The notes: a model not told the origin generated them from the sequence alone. Shown: positions 52,164 to 61,097, counted from the stretch's first letter. The stretch is 63,301 nucleotides of DNA from Betaproteobacteria bacterium (GCA_023259135.1 JAHFQX010000013.1:1-63301), one strand, 5' to 3'. Numbers and translations: made by a program.

Positions 52164-53951
52164 TTGCGGCCCACCGATATCCGTGTCCCCGACTATTTCC
52201 ACAAAGTCGTCGATTGCCAATGGGCGTGTCCTGCCCATACCCCGGTTCCTGAATATATCCGCCTGATCGCCGCCGGGCGTTACAGCGACGCCTATATGGT
52301 GAACTGGGAGTCCAATGTGTTTCCCGGCATTCTGGGCCGCACCTGCGACCGGCCCTGCGAGCCGGCCTGCCGGCGGGGCAGGGTGGAGCAGGAGCCGGTG
52401 GCCATTTGCCGCCTGAAGCGGGTGGCGGCGGATTACAAGGACGATATCCGCGGCCGCTTGCCGAAGGTGCCCGCCGCCAAGAACGGCAAGCGGGTGGCCC
52501 TGGTGGGAGCGGGACCGGCGGCCTTGACCGTGGCCAGGGACTTGCTGCCCCTGGGCTACGGGGTGGTGGCCTACGACCAGGAAAGCCGGGCCGGTGGCAT
52601 GATTCGCACCCAAATCCCGGCATTCCGCCTGCCCGAAGCGGTGATCGACGAGGAGACCGGCTATGTTCTGGGTATGGGCCTGGAAGCCCGCTTCGGACAA
52701 CGGGTAGAGAGCATGAAGGCGCTGCTGGCCGAGGGCTACGACGCCGTTTTCGTCGGCACGGGGGCGCCTCGCGGCCGCGATCTGGAGATTCCGGGGCGCC
52801 GGGAGGCGGCGGCCCATATCCATATTGGCATCGACTGGCTGGCCAGCGTGTCCTTCGGCCATATCGACAAAATCGGCAAGCGGGTGGTGGTGCTGGGCGG
52901 CGGCAACACCGCCATGGATTGCTGCCGCACCGCCCGGCGTCTCGGTGGCGAGGACGTGAAGGTAACGGTGCGCAGCGGCTTCGAGGAAATGAAGGCATCC
53001 CCTTGGGAGAAAGAGGATGCCATGCACGAGGGGATTCCCATCCTCAATTACCTGGTCCCCAAGGTTTTTACCCACGACAACGGCAAACTCACCGGCGTCA
53101 CCTTCGAGAAAGTGGCGGCCCGCTACGATGATCAGGGGCGGCGCAGCCTGCTGCCCACCGGCGAGCCCGACGTGCATCTGCCCTGCGACGACGTGCTGGT
53201 GGCGGTGGGCCAGGAAAACAGCTTTCCGTGGATCGAGCGGGATATCGGCATCGACTTCGACCGCCATGGCATGCCGGTGGTGGATGCGGCGACTTTTCAA
53301 GCCACCCTGCCGGGGGTGTTCTTCGGCGGCGATGCCGCTTTCGGACCGAAGAACATCATCTGGGCGGTGGCCCACGGCCACCAGGCCGCCATTTCCATCG
53401 ACCAGTTCTGCCACGGCGACGATATCCGCCGGCGGCCCCCGGCGGCGGTGCGGCTGACCAGCCAGAAGATGGGCATTCACCAATGGAGCTATGACAACGA
53501 TATCATCCTGGACCGGCGCTATCCGGTACCCCTCCGGGATAAGATCATCGCCCTCAAGAGCATCAAGGTGGAAGTGGAGCTGGGTTTCGACCGCAAGCTG
53601 GGCTACGCCGAGGCGGAGCGCTGCCTGAATTGCGATGTGCAGACGGTGTTCACCGACAAGCAGTGCATCGAGTGCGACGCCTGCGTGGACATTTGCCCCA
53701 TGGATTGCATCACTTTCACCGAAAACGGCGAGGAACAAGAATTGCGGAGCCGCCTCAAGGCTCCCGCGGAGAACGGCTCTCAGGATTTGTACGTCTCGGA
53801 TGCCCTCAAGACAGGCCGCGTCATGGTCAAGGACGAGGATCTGTGCCTGCACTGCGGCTTGTGCGCCGAGCGTTGCCCTACGGGGGCGTGGGATATGCAG
53901 AAATCCATCATCCAACTTTTGCGGGCAGGACCGTCATGTCGCTCAAGCTAG
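52164..53951 (+). CDS. NAD(P)H:ferredoxin-type FAD/Fe-S oxidoreductase (GltD/BzdV-like, KOR-associated)
   Basis: A 595-residue cytosolic flavoprotein with a TTG start behind GAGGAGGAG. The N-terminal Cys-rich helical part (CQWACPAHTPVPEYIRL, CDRPCEPACRRG) holds [4Fe-4S] ligands as in GltD; then FAD motif VALVGAGPAALTVARDL, NADPH motif VVVLGGGNTAMDCCR and the C-terminal FAD contact TLPGVFFGGDAAFGPKNI; finally a ferredoxin-like module with CIECDACVDICPMDC and CLHCGLCAERCP. It overlaps the alpha-subunit gene that follows. Related proteins accompany 2-oxoglutarate:ferredoxin oxidoreductase in benzoyl-CoA-reducing bacteria and move electrons between NADP and ferredoxin; this is the likely role here. 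Confidence 0.88.
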   Translation: MRPTDIRVPDYFHKVVDCQWACPAHTPVPEYIRLIAAGRYSDAYMVNWESNVFPGILGRTCDRPCEPACRRGRVEQEPVAICRLKRVAADYKDDIRGRLPKVPAAKNGKRVALVGAGPAALTVARDLLPLGYGVVAYDQESRAGGMIRTQIPAFRLPEAVIDEETGYVLGMGLEARFGQRVESMKALLAEGYDAVFVGTGAPRGRDLEIPGRREAAAHIHIGIDWLASVSFGHIDKIGKRVVVLGGGNTAMDCCRTARRLGGEDVKVTVRSGFEEMKASPWEKEDAMHEGIPILNYLVPKVFTHDNGKLTGVTFEKVAARYDDQGRRSLLPTGEPDVHLPCDDVLVAVGQENSFPWIERDIGIDFDRHGMPVVDAATFQATLPGVFFGGDAAFGPKNIIWAVAHGHQAAISIDQFCHGDDIRRRPPAAVRLTSQKMGIHQWSYDNDIILDRRYPVPLRDKIIALKSIKVEVELGFDRKLGYAEAERCLNCDVQTVFTDKQCIECDACVDICPMDCITFTENGEEQELRSRLKAPAENGSQDLYVSDALKTGRVMVKDEDLCLHCGLCAERCPTGAWDMQKSIIQLLRAGPSCRSS

Positions 53952-55777
53952 AACGGGTCAACGATTTCGTCGTCAAATTCGCCAACGTCAACGGCTCGGG
54001 ATCGGCCAGCGCCAACGAGTTGTTCGCCAGGTCCATCTTGCGCATGGGCGTGCCGGTGAGCCCCCGTAATATCTTTCCCTCCAATATCCAGGGGCTCCCC
54101 ACTTGGTACGAGGTGCGGATTTCGGAGGCGGGACGCCTGGGGTGCCGGGGCGGGGTGGATTTGATGGTGGCCATGAATCCGCAGACCTGGACCGAAGACG
54201 TCGCGGGCATCGAGCCCGGCGGCTACCTGCTGTACGACTCCACCAAGCCTTTGCCGCCTTCCCAGTTTCGGGAGGATGTTCACGTCATCGGTGTTCCCCT
54301 CACCGAACTATGCAATAGCGTCTATACCGATCCACGCCAGCGCCAGTTGTTCAAGAACATCCTCTATGTGGGGGTCTTGTCCGCCCTGCTGGACATCGAC
54401 GTGAAAGAAATCGAACGCCTCGTCGGCGAGCAATACCGGGGCAAGGATGCCCTGATCGGTCCCAACCTGGAAGCCCTGAAGCTAGGCCGGGATTACGCGT
54501 TGTCCCATTTCGATTGCCCCATCGGACTTAAGGTGCGGCGCTCCAAGGCCCTGGGAGACCGCATCTTCATCGATGGCAACAGCGCAGCGGCCTTGGGGTG
54601 CGTCTACGGCGGGGCGACGGTGGCGGCCTGGTATCCGATTACGCCTTCCTCTTCCTTGGCCGAGGCTTTCGGCCGCTATTGCGGACAATACCGGGTGGAT
54701 CCGGAAACCGGCAAGAATCGCTATGCCATCGTCCAAGCGGAGGACGAGCTGGCTTCCATCGGCATGGTGATTGGCGCCGCCTGGAACGGCGCCCGGGCTT
54801 TTACCGCCACTTCCGGCCCCGGCATCTCCCTCATGACCGAATTTCTCGGACTGGCGTATTTTGCCGAGATCCCCGCGGTGATTTTCGACGTGCAGCGCGG
54901 CGGCCCCTCCACCGGCATGCCTACCCGCACCCAGCAGGCCGACGTGCTGGCCTGCGCCTACGCATCCCACGGCGACACCAAGCATGTGCTGTTGTTTCCG
55001 GAAGACCCCAGAGAGTGTTTCGAATTCGCCGCACGGGCCTTGGATCTGGCCGACCGCTTGCAAACGCCGGTATTCGTGCTGAGCGACCTGGATATCGGCA
55101 TGAACGAGCGGGTGTGCGAACCCCTGGGCTGGGACGACTCCCACAGAATGGACCGGGGCAAGGTGCTGGGCTTCGAGGAACTGGAGTCGGGCAAGGAATT
55201 CGGCCGTTACCTGGATGTGGACGGCGATGGGATTCCCTACCGCACCTATCCGGGCTCCCATCCCGCTCGGGGGGCATTTTTCACCCGGGGCACCACCAAG
55301 GACCGCTATGCTCGCTACAGCGAGGAAGGGCCGGTCTATGTGGACAACATGGAGCGGCTCATCAAGAAATTCGAGACCGCCAAATCCCTGCTGCCTCAGC
55401 CCGAGGAACGGCGCGCCGAACGCCCCGCCCGGCTGGGGGCGATCTACTACGGGTCCACCAGTCCAGCCATGTTGGAAGCCCTGGGGGCACTGCAATCCCA
55501 AGGGATAGCCCTCGATTTGCTGCGGGTCCGAGGATTCCCGTTCCACGAGCGGGTGGCTAAATTTGTCGCCGAGCACGATGAAGTCTTCGTGGTGGAGCAA
55601 AACCGAGACGGACAGTTGCGGGTATTGCTGATGAACGAGTGCGGCATCGACCCCGCCAAGCTGGTGCCGGTGCTGCACTATGACGGCGCCCCCATCACCG
55701 CCCGGTTCATTGTTCGGGAAATCGCCGAGCGTGCCAGCCTGGCCCGTGTTACTCCCTTGCGGAAATCGACCCCATGA
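53936..55777 (+). CDS. korA: 2-oxoacid:ferredoxin oxidoreductase, fused gamma-alpha subunit (KorA type)
   Basis: A 613-residue subunit. Residues 1-190 are the gamma domain (VNDFVVKFANVNGSGSASAN, FPSNIQGLPTWYEVRISEAG); residues 200-613 are the alpha (pyrimidine-binding and transketolase-like) domain with YPITPSSSLAEAFG, QAEDELASIGMVIGAAWNGA, TATSGPGISLMTEFLGLAYF and PSTGMPTRTQQADVL. The ATG at 53936 lies inside the end of the upstream reductase gene, and the stop overlaps the beta-subunit start (ATGA). It would oxidise a 2-oxoacid, probably 2-oxoglutarate, to its CoA ester and reduce ferredoxin. Substrate is inferred from the family. Confidence 0.88.
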   Translation: MSLKLERVNDFVVKFANVNGSGSASANELFARSILRMGVPVSPRNIFPSNIQGLPTWYEVRISEAGRLGCRGGVDLMVAMNPQTWTEDVAGIEPGGYLLYDSTKPLPPSQFREDVHVIGVPLTELCNSVYTDPRQRQLFKNILYVGVLSALLDIDVKEIERLVGEQYRGKDALIGPNLEALKLGRDYALSHFDCPIGLKVRRSKALGDRIFIDGNSAAALGCVYGGATVAAWYPITPSSSLAEAFGRYCGQYRVDPETGKNRYAIVQAEDELASIGMVIGAAWNGARAFTATSGPGISLMTEFLGLAYFAEIPAVIFDVQRGGPSTGMPTRTQQADVLACAYASHGDTKHVLLFPEDPRECFEFAARALDLADRLQTPVFVLSDLDIGMNERVCEPLGWDDSHRMDRGKVLGFEELESGKEFGRYLDVDGDGIPYRTYPGSHPARGAFFTRGTTKDRYARYSEEGPVYVDNMERLIKKFETAKSLLPQPEERRAERPARLGAIYYGSTSPAMLEALGALQSQGIALDLLRVRGFPFHERVAKFVAEHDEVFVVEQNRDGQLRVLLMNECGIDPAKLVPVLHYDGAPITARFIVREIAERASLARVTPLRKSTP

Positions 55778-56829
55778 CTTATCTCGCCAAGCCCAAGCTG
55801 CATCACCCCAAACTACCCGTCAATCGACTGGGCTATACGCGGCGGGATTACGAGGGGGCGGTCTCCACCCTATGCGCCGGCTGCGGCCACGATTCCATCA
55901 GCGCCGCCATCGTGCAAGCCTGTTTCGAACTGGACTTGCCGCCCCACCGCATCGCCAAGCTGTCCGGCATCGGCTGTTCCTCCAAAACGCCGACTTATTT
56001 TTTGGGCAATTCCCACGGTTTCAACAGCGTCCATGGCCGTATGCCGTCGGTGCTGACGGGCGCCAACCTGGCCAACCGGGAACTGATTTACCTGGGGGTG
56101 TCGGGGGACGGGGATTCGGCGTCCATCGGTCTGGGCCAGTTCGCCCATAGCATGCGGCGCGGCGTGAACATGACTTATATCGTGGAAAACAACGGCGTCT
56201 ACGGGTTGACCAAGGGGCAGTTTTCCGCCACCGCCGACAAGGGCTCCAAGAGCAAGCGGGGCGCGGTGAACAACGACTCGGCCATCGATCTGGTGACCCT
56301 GGCCATCCAACTGGGGGCCGGCTTCGTGGGCAGGGGTTTCTCCGGCGATAAAGCCCAGTTGGTCCCTCTCATCAAGGCGGCCATCGAATATCCGGGAGCG
56401 GCTTTTATCGACTGTATTTCGCCTTGCATTGCCTTCAATAATCACGCCGGCTCCACCAAGAGCTTCGATTACGTGCGAGCCCATAACGAGGCGGTGAATC
56501 GGCTCGATTTCATTCCCGCCGGAGGGGAGATCACCATGCAAGCGGCCCCGGGCAGCCTAAGCGAAGTCCCCATGCCCGACGGCTCGGTGCTGAGATTGCG
56601 CAGACTCAGCGAAGACCACGACCCTACCGACCGGACCGCGGCATTGAATTATTTGCGGCAGCGGGAGGCCCAAGGAGAAATCGTTACCGGGCTGCTCTAC
56701 TTGGACCCCGAACCCGACGATTTGCATGCTCATCTCCACACCGTGCCGGCACCCCTTAACCGATTGGGGGACGCTGAGCTTTGTCCGGGCTCCGCGGCGC
56801 TGGAACGCATCAATGCCGCGCTGCGCTGA
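55774..56829 (+). CDS. korB: 2-oxoacid:ferredoxin oxidoreductase beta subunit (KorB type)
   Basis: A 351-residue TPP-binding subunit. It has LCAGCGHDSISAAIVQA, GIGCSSKTPTYFLGNSHGFN with the cluster Cys, and the TPP/Mg motif GDGDSASIGLGQF ending in YIVENNGVYGLTKGQFS; later ISPCIAFNNH. The Cys pattern CxxC...C supplies a [4Fe-4S] cluster. The start overlaps the alpha stop by 4 nt, so the two are translated together. The C-terminal extension (about 260-351) is acidic and of the kind seen in KorB. It is followed after 29 nt by a nitronate monooxygenase family gene. Confidence 0.9.
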   Translation: MTYLAKPKLHHPKLPVNRLGYTRRDYEGAVSTLCAGCGHDSISAAIVQACFELDLPPHRIAKLSGIGCSSKTPTYFLGNSHGFNSVHGRMPSVLTGANLANRELIYLGVSGDGDSASIGLGQFAHSMRRGVNMTYIVENNGVYGLTKGQFSATADKGSKSKRGAVNNDSAIDLVTLAIQLGAGFVGRGFSGDKAQLVPLIKAAIEYPGAAFIDCISPCIAFNNHAGSTKSFDYVRAHNEAVNRLDFIPAGGEITMQAAPGSLSEVPMPDGSVLRLRRLSEDHDPTDRTAALNYLRQREAQGEIVTGLLYLDPEPDDLHAHLHTVPAPLNRLGDAELCPGSAALERINAALR

Positions 56830-56858
56830 GCCGAGCCTTCATTTTAGGAGAAGTGATC

Positions 56859-57986
56859 GTGAAGAAACCCGTGCTGCATAATGCTTTCTGCGATCTTTTG
56901 GGCATTGAGTATCCCATCATGTTGGCCGGCATGGGAGTGTTCGGGCGGGCTACCCCGCCTAAGCTGGTGGCGGCGGTGTCCAAAGCCGGCGGGCTGGGGG
57001 TGATGGGCTGCTCCGGGTTGTCTCCGGAAGAGACCCGGCGCCGCATCCGGGAAGTCCGCTCCCTGACCGACAAGCCTTTTGGAGTGGATATGCTGTTGCC
57101 CGCCAAGATTTCCGAGTCGGCTCCCACTCGCTCCGGCGTACAGGAACAGTTGCGCCAGCGCTATCCGGAGCACGTGGCTTTCGTCAAGGGGTTGATCAAA
57201 AAATTCGGTTTGACCGAAGTGGAATTCGGCAACGAGATCGTCATCAACAACGAGTACGCCCGCTCCGTGCTGGATGTGGTGGTGGAAGAGAAGGTGCCGG
57301 TTTTCGCCGCGGGCCTTGGGGATCCCGGGATGATCATTCCCGAGGGGCATGCCCAGGGGATGAAAATTTTCGGGCTGTCGGGGTCGGTGCGCAACGCCGT
57401 GCGGCAGAAAAAATCCGGGGTGGACGGGGTCATCGCCCAGGGCACCGAAGCCGGCGGGCACACCGGAAAAATCGCCGCGTTTCCATTGATTCCCCAAGTG
57501 GTGGATGCGGTCAGCCCCACCCCGGTGATCGCCGCGGGCGGCATCGCCGATGGGCGCGGGGTGGCGGCCGCGTTGTCGCTGGGGGCCCAGGCGGCCTGGA
57601 TCGGCACCGCTTTCCTGGTGGCGGAAGAATCGGCGATTTTCGACGCCAACCAGGCGCAAATCCTGGAAGGGGATTCGGAAAGTTTTCAGGTAAGCCGAAT
57701 TTGGACCGGCAAGACGGTGCGAACTTTCTACGGTGATGTGTCCAAGGCCTGGGACGAATCCGGCTTGGTGCCGCTGGATGCCCCCTATCAGCGGATTCTC
57801 ATGGAAGATTTCATCGCCGCCGCCGAGAAAGCCGGCCGCTATGATCTGACTCTGAATGCCGCCGGCCAGATCGGCGGAATGCTGAAAAAGCGCAGGCCCG
57901 CGGCCCAGATCATGGAAGAACTGGTGGAAGGGGCGGTGGAAAATATTCGCCGGCTCCAGTCGAATATCACGGTTAGCTTGTCTTAG
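56859..57986 (+). CDS. nitronate monooxygenase family FMN enzyme
   Basis: A 375-residue TIM-barrel flavoprotein: MLAGMGVFGRATPPKLVAAV, GGLGVMGCSGLSPEETRRRI, VIAQGTEAGGHTGKIAAFPL, VIAAGGIADGRGVAAALSLG and GAQAAWIGTAFLVAEES mark the FMN phosphate site and the class. The GTG at 56859 is chosen because AGGAG stands 8 nt before it. In steroid degraders a member of this family (IpdC) acts on a CoA ester rather than on nitroalkanes; given the CoA-ester neighbours, a similar reductive role is plausible but not proven. Confidence 0.85.
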   Translation: MKKPVLHNAFCDLLGIEYPIMLAGMGVFGRATPPKLVAAVSKAGGLGVMGCSGLSPEETRRRIREVRSLTDKPFGVDMLLPAKISESAPTRSGVQEQLRQRYPEHVAFVKGLIKKFGLTEVEFGNEIVINNEYARSVLDVVVEEKVPVFAAGLGDPGMIIPEGHAQGMKIFGLSGSVRNAVRQKKSGVDGVIAQGTEAGGHTGKIAAFPLIPQVVDAVSPTPVIAAGGIADGRGVAAALSLGAQAAWIGTAFLVAEESAIFDANQAQILEGDSESFQVSRIWTGKTVRTFYGDVSKAWDESGLVPLDAPYQRILMEDFIAAAEKAGRYDLTLNAAGQIGGMLKKRRPAAQIMEELVEGAVENIRRLQSNITVSLS

Positions 57987-58072
57987 CCGCGTGCTGTCAT
58001 ATTGTTTTCGAGTTGATAGTCCGCCCACTGTGGCGAAAGAGGATTCTGTATGTTGACCATCGAAGGAGGATC

Positions 58073-59227
58073 ATGAGTTCTAAGAAAGCCGTTATCAGCG
58101 GCGTCTACGACACCAAGGTCGGCGCGCTGCCGGAAAGCACCTGCATGTCGCTGCATACCGAGGCCGGCTTGGGGGCTATCCAGGACGCCGGCCTCAAGGT
58201 ATCGGACGTCGACGGACTGCTCACCGCCTATTCGTTCACTTCGCCGCAGTTGATGCTGGGGGCGGTGTTCGCCGAGTACGTGGGCATGTACCCCAAGGTC
58301 AGCGCCTCGATTTCCATGGGGGGCGCCACCGCCGGCCTGCTGGTGGCCCACGCCGTGGCGCTGGTGGAATCGGGCATGTGCCGCCACGTGTTGTGCCTGA
58401 CCGCCGACAATCGGATGACCGGCCTGGGGGACAAAGTCCAAGCGGCCTTGGCTAGTGTGGGCCATCCCCAGTATGAGCAGCCCTATGGCATGAGCGTGCC
58501 GTCGGCCTTTGCCCAGGCGGCCCAGGTCTACATGCACGAATTCGGCCTGACCCACGAGCACATGGCGGCGGTGGCGGTGAACCAGCGGGCCAATGCCGCC
58601 AAGCATCCCAATGCCCATATGAAGAAGCCCATCACCATGGAAGATGTGGCCAAATCGAAAATGGTCGCCTCGCCGCTACGGGTGCTGGATTGCTGCTTGG
58701 TATCCGATGGCGGCGCCGCGGTTCTGGTGAGCGCGCGGGAGGCGGCGCGGGATCTGCCGAAAACCGCCGTGGAGATCATGGGGGTCGGCGAAGGCCACAC
58801 CCATGAGCATATTTTCATGGCCCCGTCGTTGGTGGATTTCGGCTGCAAGGATTCGACGGCCACCGCCCTGGGCAAGGCCGGGCTCAAGCACAGCGACGTC
58901 GATTGCGCTCATATCTATGACTGCTTCACCAGCACCTTGCTGATCTGCCTGGAGTCCATGGGATTTTATGGAAGAGGCGATGCGGGGAAAGCCGCGCTGG
59001 CCGGAGAATTCGCCATCGACGGCCGTTTTCCGGTCAACACCAACGGCGGCTTGCTGTCCTACGGCTCTTCCGGAGCCGCCGGCGGCATGTTTCACGTGGT
59101 CGAGGCGGTTCGCCAGTTGCGCCGGGAGTGCGGCGAGCGTCAGGTGAAGGATGCCGAAGTGGCCTTCGCCCACACCTTGGGCGGAATTTTTTCGGGGCAT
59201 TGCTCCATGGTTTTAGGGAGGTTGTAA
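58073..59227 (+). CDS. thiolase-fold protein of the SCP-x/Ltp2 type, no nucleophilic Cys
   Basis: A 384-residue thiolase superfamily protein. At the place of the nucleophilic Cys it reads ASISMGGATAGLLVAHAV, so thiolysis of the classical kind is unlikely. Other landmarks: LVSDGGAAVLVSAREA, CAHIYDCFTSTLLICLES, VNTNGGLLSYGSSGAAGGMF and FAHTLGGIFSGH; the Tyr residues in HIYDCF and LLSYGS fall where Ltp2-type aldolases have functional Tyr. The ATG at 58073 has an excellent AAGGAGGA site. It is followed directly by an OB-fold gene and two MaoC-fold genes, as in steroid side-chain clusters. Retro-aldol cleavage of a beta-hydroxyacyl-CoA is the favoured role. Confidence 0.88.
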   Translation: MSSKKAVISGVYDTKVGALPESTCMSLHTEAGLGAIQDAGLKVSDVDGLLTAYSFTSPQLMLGAVFAEYVGMYPKVSASISMGGATAGLLVAHAVALVESGMCRHVLCLTADNRMTGLGDKVQAALASVGHPQYEQPYGMSVPSAFAQAAQVYMHEFGLTHEHMAAVAVNQRANAAKHPNAHMKKPITMEDVAKSKMVASPLRVLDCCLVSDGGAAVLVSAREAARDLPKTAVEIMGVGEGHTHEHIFMAPSLVDFGCKDSTATALGKAGLKHSDVDCAHIYDCFTSTLLICLESMGFYGRGDAGKAALAGEFAIDGRFPVNTNGGLLSYGSSGAAGGMFHVVEAVRQLRRECGERQVKDAEVAFAHTLGGIFSGHCSMVLGRL

Positions 59228-59229
59228 CC

Positions 59230-59649
59230 GTGTCCGATACTCCAGCGCTGATTAAGCCGATTCCCGTTCCCGACGCCGACAGCCGGCTGTACTGGGAAGG
59301 CGCCAACCAAGGCAAATTCATGTTCCAACGCTGCTTAAGCTGCGGCAAGGCGCAATTTTATTCCCGCTCCTTGTGCAGCCATTGCCAGGGCAAAAACCTG
59401 GAGTGGCAAGCCGCCAAGGGGCTGGGCAAGGTGGCGAGCTTCTCGGTGGTCCACCGGGCGCCCATCGCCCCCTTTGCCGATGACGCGCCCTACGTGGTGG
59501 CGTTGATCGATATGGACGAAGGTTTCCGTTTCATGTGCAACGTGATCCACTGCGATCCGGCCACGGTGCGTATCGGCATGCCGGTGCGGACGGTGTTCGA
59601 GGAACGCCCCGGATCGACCCAGAAAATTCCTCAAGCGGAGCCGATGTGA
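59230..59649 (+). CDS. Zn-ribbon/OB-fold protein (DUF35 family), partner of the adjacent thiolase
   Basis: A 139-residue protein with GTG start behind AGGGAGG, 2 nt after the thiolase stop. N-terminal helix DSRLYWEGANQGKFMFQRC, zinc ribbon CLSCGKAQFYSRSLCSHC, then an OB-fold (GKVASFSVVHRAPIAPFADD, FMCNVIHCDPATVRIGMPVR). DUF35 proteins are required for activity of Ltp2-type aldolases; in ChsH2 the same domain is fused to a MaoC domain. Here it is a separate gene lying between the thiolase and the MaoC genes. Confidence 0.9.
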   Translation: MSDTPALIKPIPVPDADSRLYWEGANQGKFMFQRCLSCGKAQFYSRSLCSHCQGKNLEWQAAKGLGKVASFSVVHRAPIAPFADDAPYVVALIDMDEGFRFMCNVIHCDPATVRIGMPVRTVFEERPGSTQKIPQAEPM

Positions 59650-59650
59650 C

Positions 59651-60052
59651 ATGAGCGACCAGCCCCTGTTTACCTACGATTATTACGAGCCGGGCAAGAT
59701 TTACGGCGTCAAGGAATTCACCGTGGACGAGGCGGTGGTGGCCAAGTGGCGCACCGTCTATCCCACCGACAACGATCCCGGCGTGATGCCCGGCGGCATG
59801 CTGGCCATGATTGTCGTGGACGCGGTGCTCACCTACAATGCGCCGCGGCCGCCCGGCGGCGTGCATGGCGGCCAGACCTTCGACGTGCGTCGCATGCCCC
59901 GCATCGGCGAAACCCTGCTGACCGAGGTGAAATGCCTGGACAAGGAGATCAAGAAGGACCGCAAGTGGGTGCGGGCTCTGACCACCACTCGCAGCAAGGA
60001 TACCGGGGAGATCGTGCTCACCGGCATCATGACCACTCTGGTTGCCCAGTAG
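59651..60052 (+). CDS. MaoC-like (FAS1-type dehydratase) domain protein
   Basis: A 133-residue hot-dog-fold protein: FTYDYYEPGKIYGVKEFTVD, VYPTDNDPGVMPGGMLAMIV, GGVHGGQTFDVRRMPRIGET, KKDRKWVRALTTTRSKDTGE. It lacks the full hydratase-2 motif and resembles the non-catalytic MaoC half, as in the N-terminal domain of ChsH2. It probably pairs with the catalytic MaoC protein encoded 9 nt downstream. The ATG is 1 nt after the OB-fold stop region, so translation is tightly linked. Confidence 0.8.
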   Translation: MSDQPLFTYDYYEPGKIYGVKEFTVDEAVVAKWRTVYPTDNDPGVMPGGMLAMIVVDAVLTYNAPRPPGGVHGGQTFDVRRMPRIGETLLTEVKCLDKEIKKDRKWVRALTTTRSKDTGEIVLTGIMTTLVAQ

Positions 60053-60061
60053 GATACCGCC

Positions 60062-60436
60062 ATGGAAAAAACCCTCAAACCCTCATCCCGCCACGTGGAT
60101 TTCGAATCCATCCTCAACTACGCGGACGTCACCAACGACTACAACCCGGTCCATGTGGATAAGGAGTTCGCCGCCAAGAGCCCCATGGGCGGCATCATTG
60201 CCCACGGCACCATGTCGGTGGCCTTGATCTGGCAAGCGCTGAAAAACACTCTGGGGGTGGAGGCCCTGAACCGGATCAACCTGGAGATCCGCTTCGTGCG
60301 GCCGGTGCGGATCGACGACACCGTCACCGGCGGCGGAGAGCTCCAAGCCGGTTCCAGCAATGTCTACGACGTCTGGGTCAAGAACCAGAAAGGGGAAGAC
60401 GTGATCCGGGGTGTTGCCACCCTCAGGGCGGCATAG
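60062..60436 (+). CDS. MaoC-family enoyl-CoA hydratase
   Basis: A 124-residue hot-dog hydratase with the hydratase-2 motif: YADVTNDYNPVHVDKEFAAK followed by MGGIIAHGTMSVALIW, giving the catalytic Asp and His. The rest (NLEIRFVRPVRIDDTVTGGG, YDVWVKNQKGEDVIRG) is typical. It would hydrate an enoyl-CoA, forming the beta-hydroxyacyl-CoA that the thiolase-fold enzyme could cleave. A heterodimer with the preceding protein, as in ChsH1-ChsH2, is likely. It is the last gene of this plus-strand run. Confidence 0.88.
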   Translation: MEKTLKPSSRHVDFESILNYADVTNDYNPVHVDKEFAAKSPMGGIIAHGTMSVALIWQALKNTLGVEALNRINLEIRFVRPVRIDDTVTGGGELQAGSSNVYDVWVKNQKGEDVIRGVATLRAA

Positions 60437-60455
60437 CCAGGCAGCCGAAGGTTTT

Positions 60456-61097
60456 TCAGACGGGGGGCAGCGGGCCCCCCGGGCGCGCCACCCAATCCCC
60501 GTGGGCGAGCCAGTGGTCCAGCATCCATAAGCGATCGCAGCCCCAGAAAGGTTCTCCGTCCACGATAAAGAACGGAGAGCCGAACACGCCCCGCCCCACG
60601 GCCTCGTCCACCGCCTCTTTCACCCGCTGCTTGACGGCGGGGTCTTGCAGCCCGTCCAGCAGGGCATTTCCGGAAAATCCCAGGGCCTGGGCTTCCACTG
60701 CCAGGCGCTCCGGGTCGGCGATGTCCGCTATTTCTTGAAAGCGCAGCATGTAGAGCCGTTTGGCGAAGGTTTTGGCCTTGTCCGGGCGCTGGTCGTGCAT
60801 CCAGTAAAACGCCCGGGCGGCGGGCAGGCTGTCGAACATCACGTCGCCTTCCGGCAGCTTGAGCGGCACGTTCAACAGCTTGGCGAGCCGGGGCATGTCC
60901 CGCAGCAGATAGGGGCCTTTCAAAGGCGTATCCAGCAGCGGCTTGAGTCCCATGATCTTCACCACCGTGATCCCCAGCAGAAACGGATGCCAGTTCGCCG
61001 TGCGGTTATGGCGGGCCGCCAGATCGTCGATTTTCATCGCGGCGAGATAACCGAAGGGAGAGAGGAAGTCGAAGTAGAAATCGATGGGGGCGGGCAC
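60456..61097 (-). CDS. DsbA-family 2-hydroxychromene-2-carboxylate isomerase-like protein
   Basis: A 213-residue protein of the kappa-GST/DsbA superfamily with GTG start at 61097. The active-site region is IDFYFDFLSPFGYLAAMKID with Ser in place of the DsbA CxxC; further marks are WHPFLLGITVVKIMG, YMLRFQEIADIADPERL and GVFGSPFFIVDGEPFWGCDR. Members isomerise chromene carboxylates with glutathione or act in CoA-ester pathways with unclear chemistry. It lies 32 nt downstream of the SDR gene on the minus strand and converges on the MaoC gene. Confidence 0.85.
   Translation of the reverse strand: MPAPIDFYFDFLSPFGYLAAMKIDDLAARHNRTANWHPFLLGITVVKIMGLKPLLDTPLKGPYLLRDMPRLAKLLNVPLKLPEGDVMFDSLPAARAFYWMHDQRPDKAKTFAKRLYMLRFQEIADIADPERLAVEAQALGFSGNALLDGLQDPAVKQRVKEAVDEAVGRGVFGSPFFIVDGEPFWGCDRLWMLDHWLAHGDWVARPGGPLPPV

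Noticed and set aside
53936-56829. Indolepyruvate or pyruvate:ferredoxin oxidoreductase
   Set aside because: The separate fused gamma-alpha and TPP-beta arrangement with these motifs fits the KorAB type better; the substrate remains unproven.
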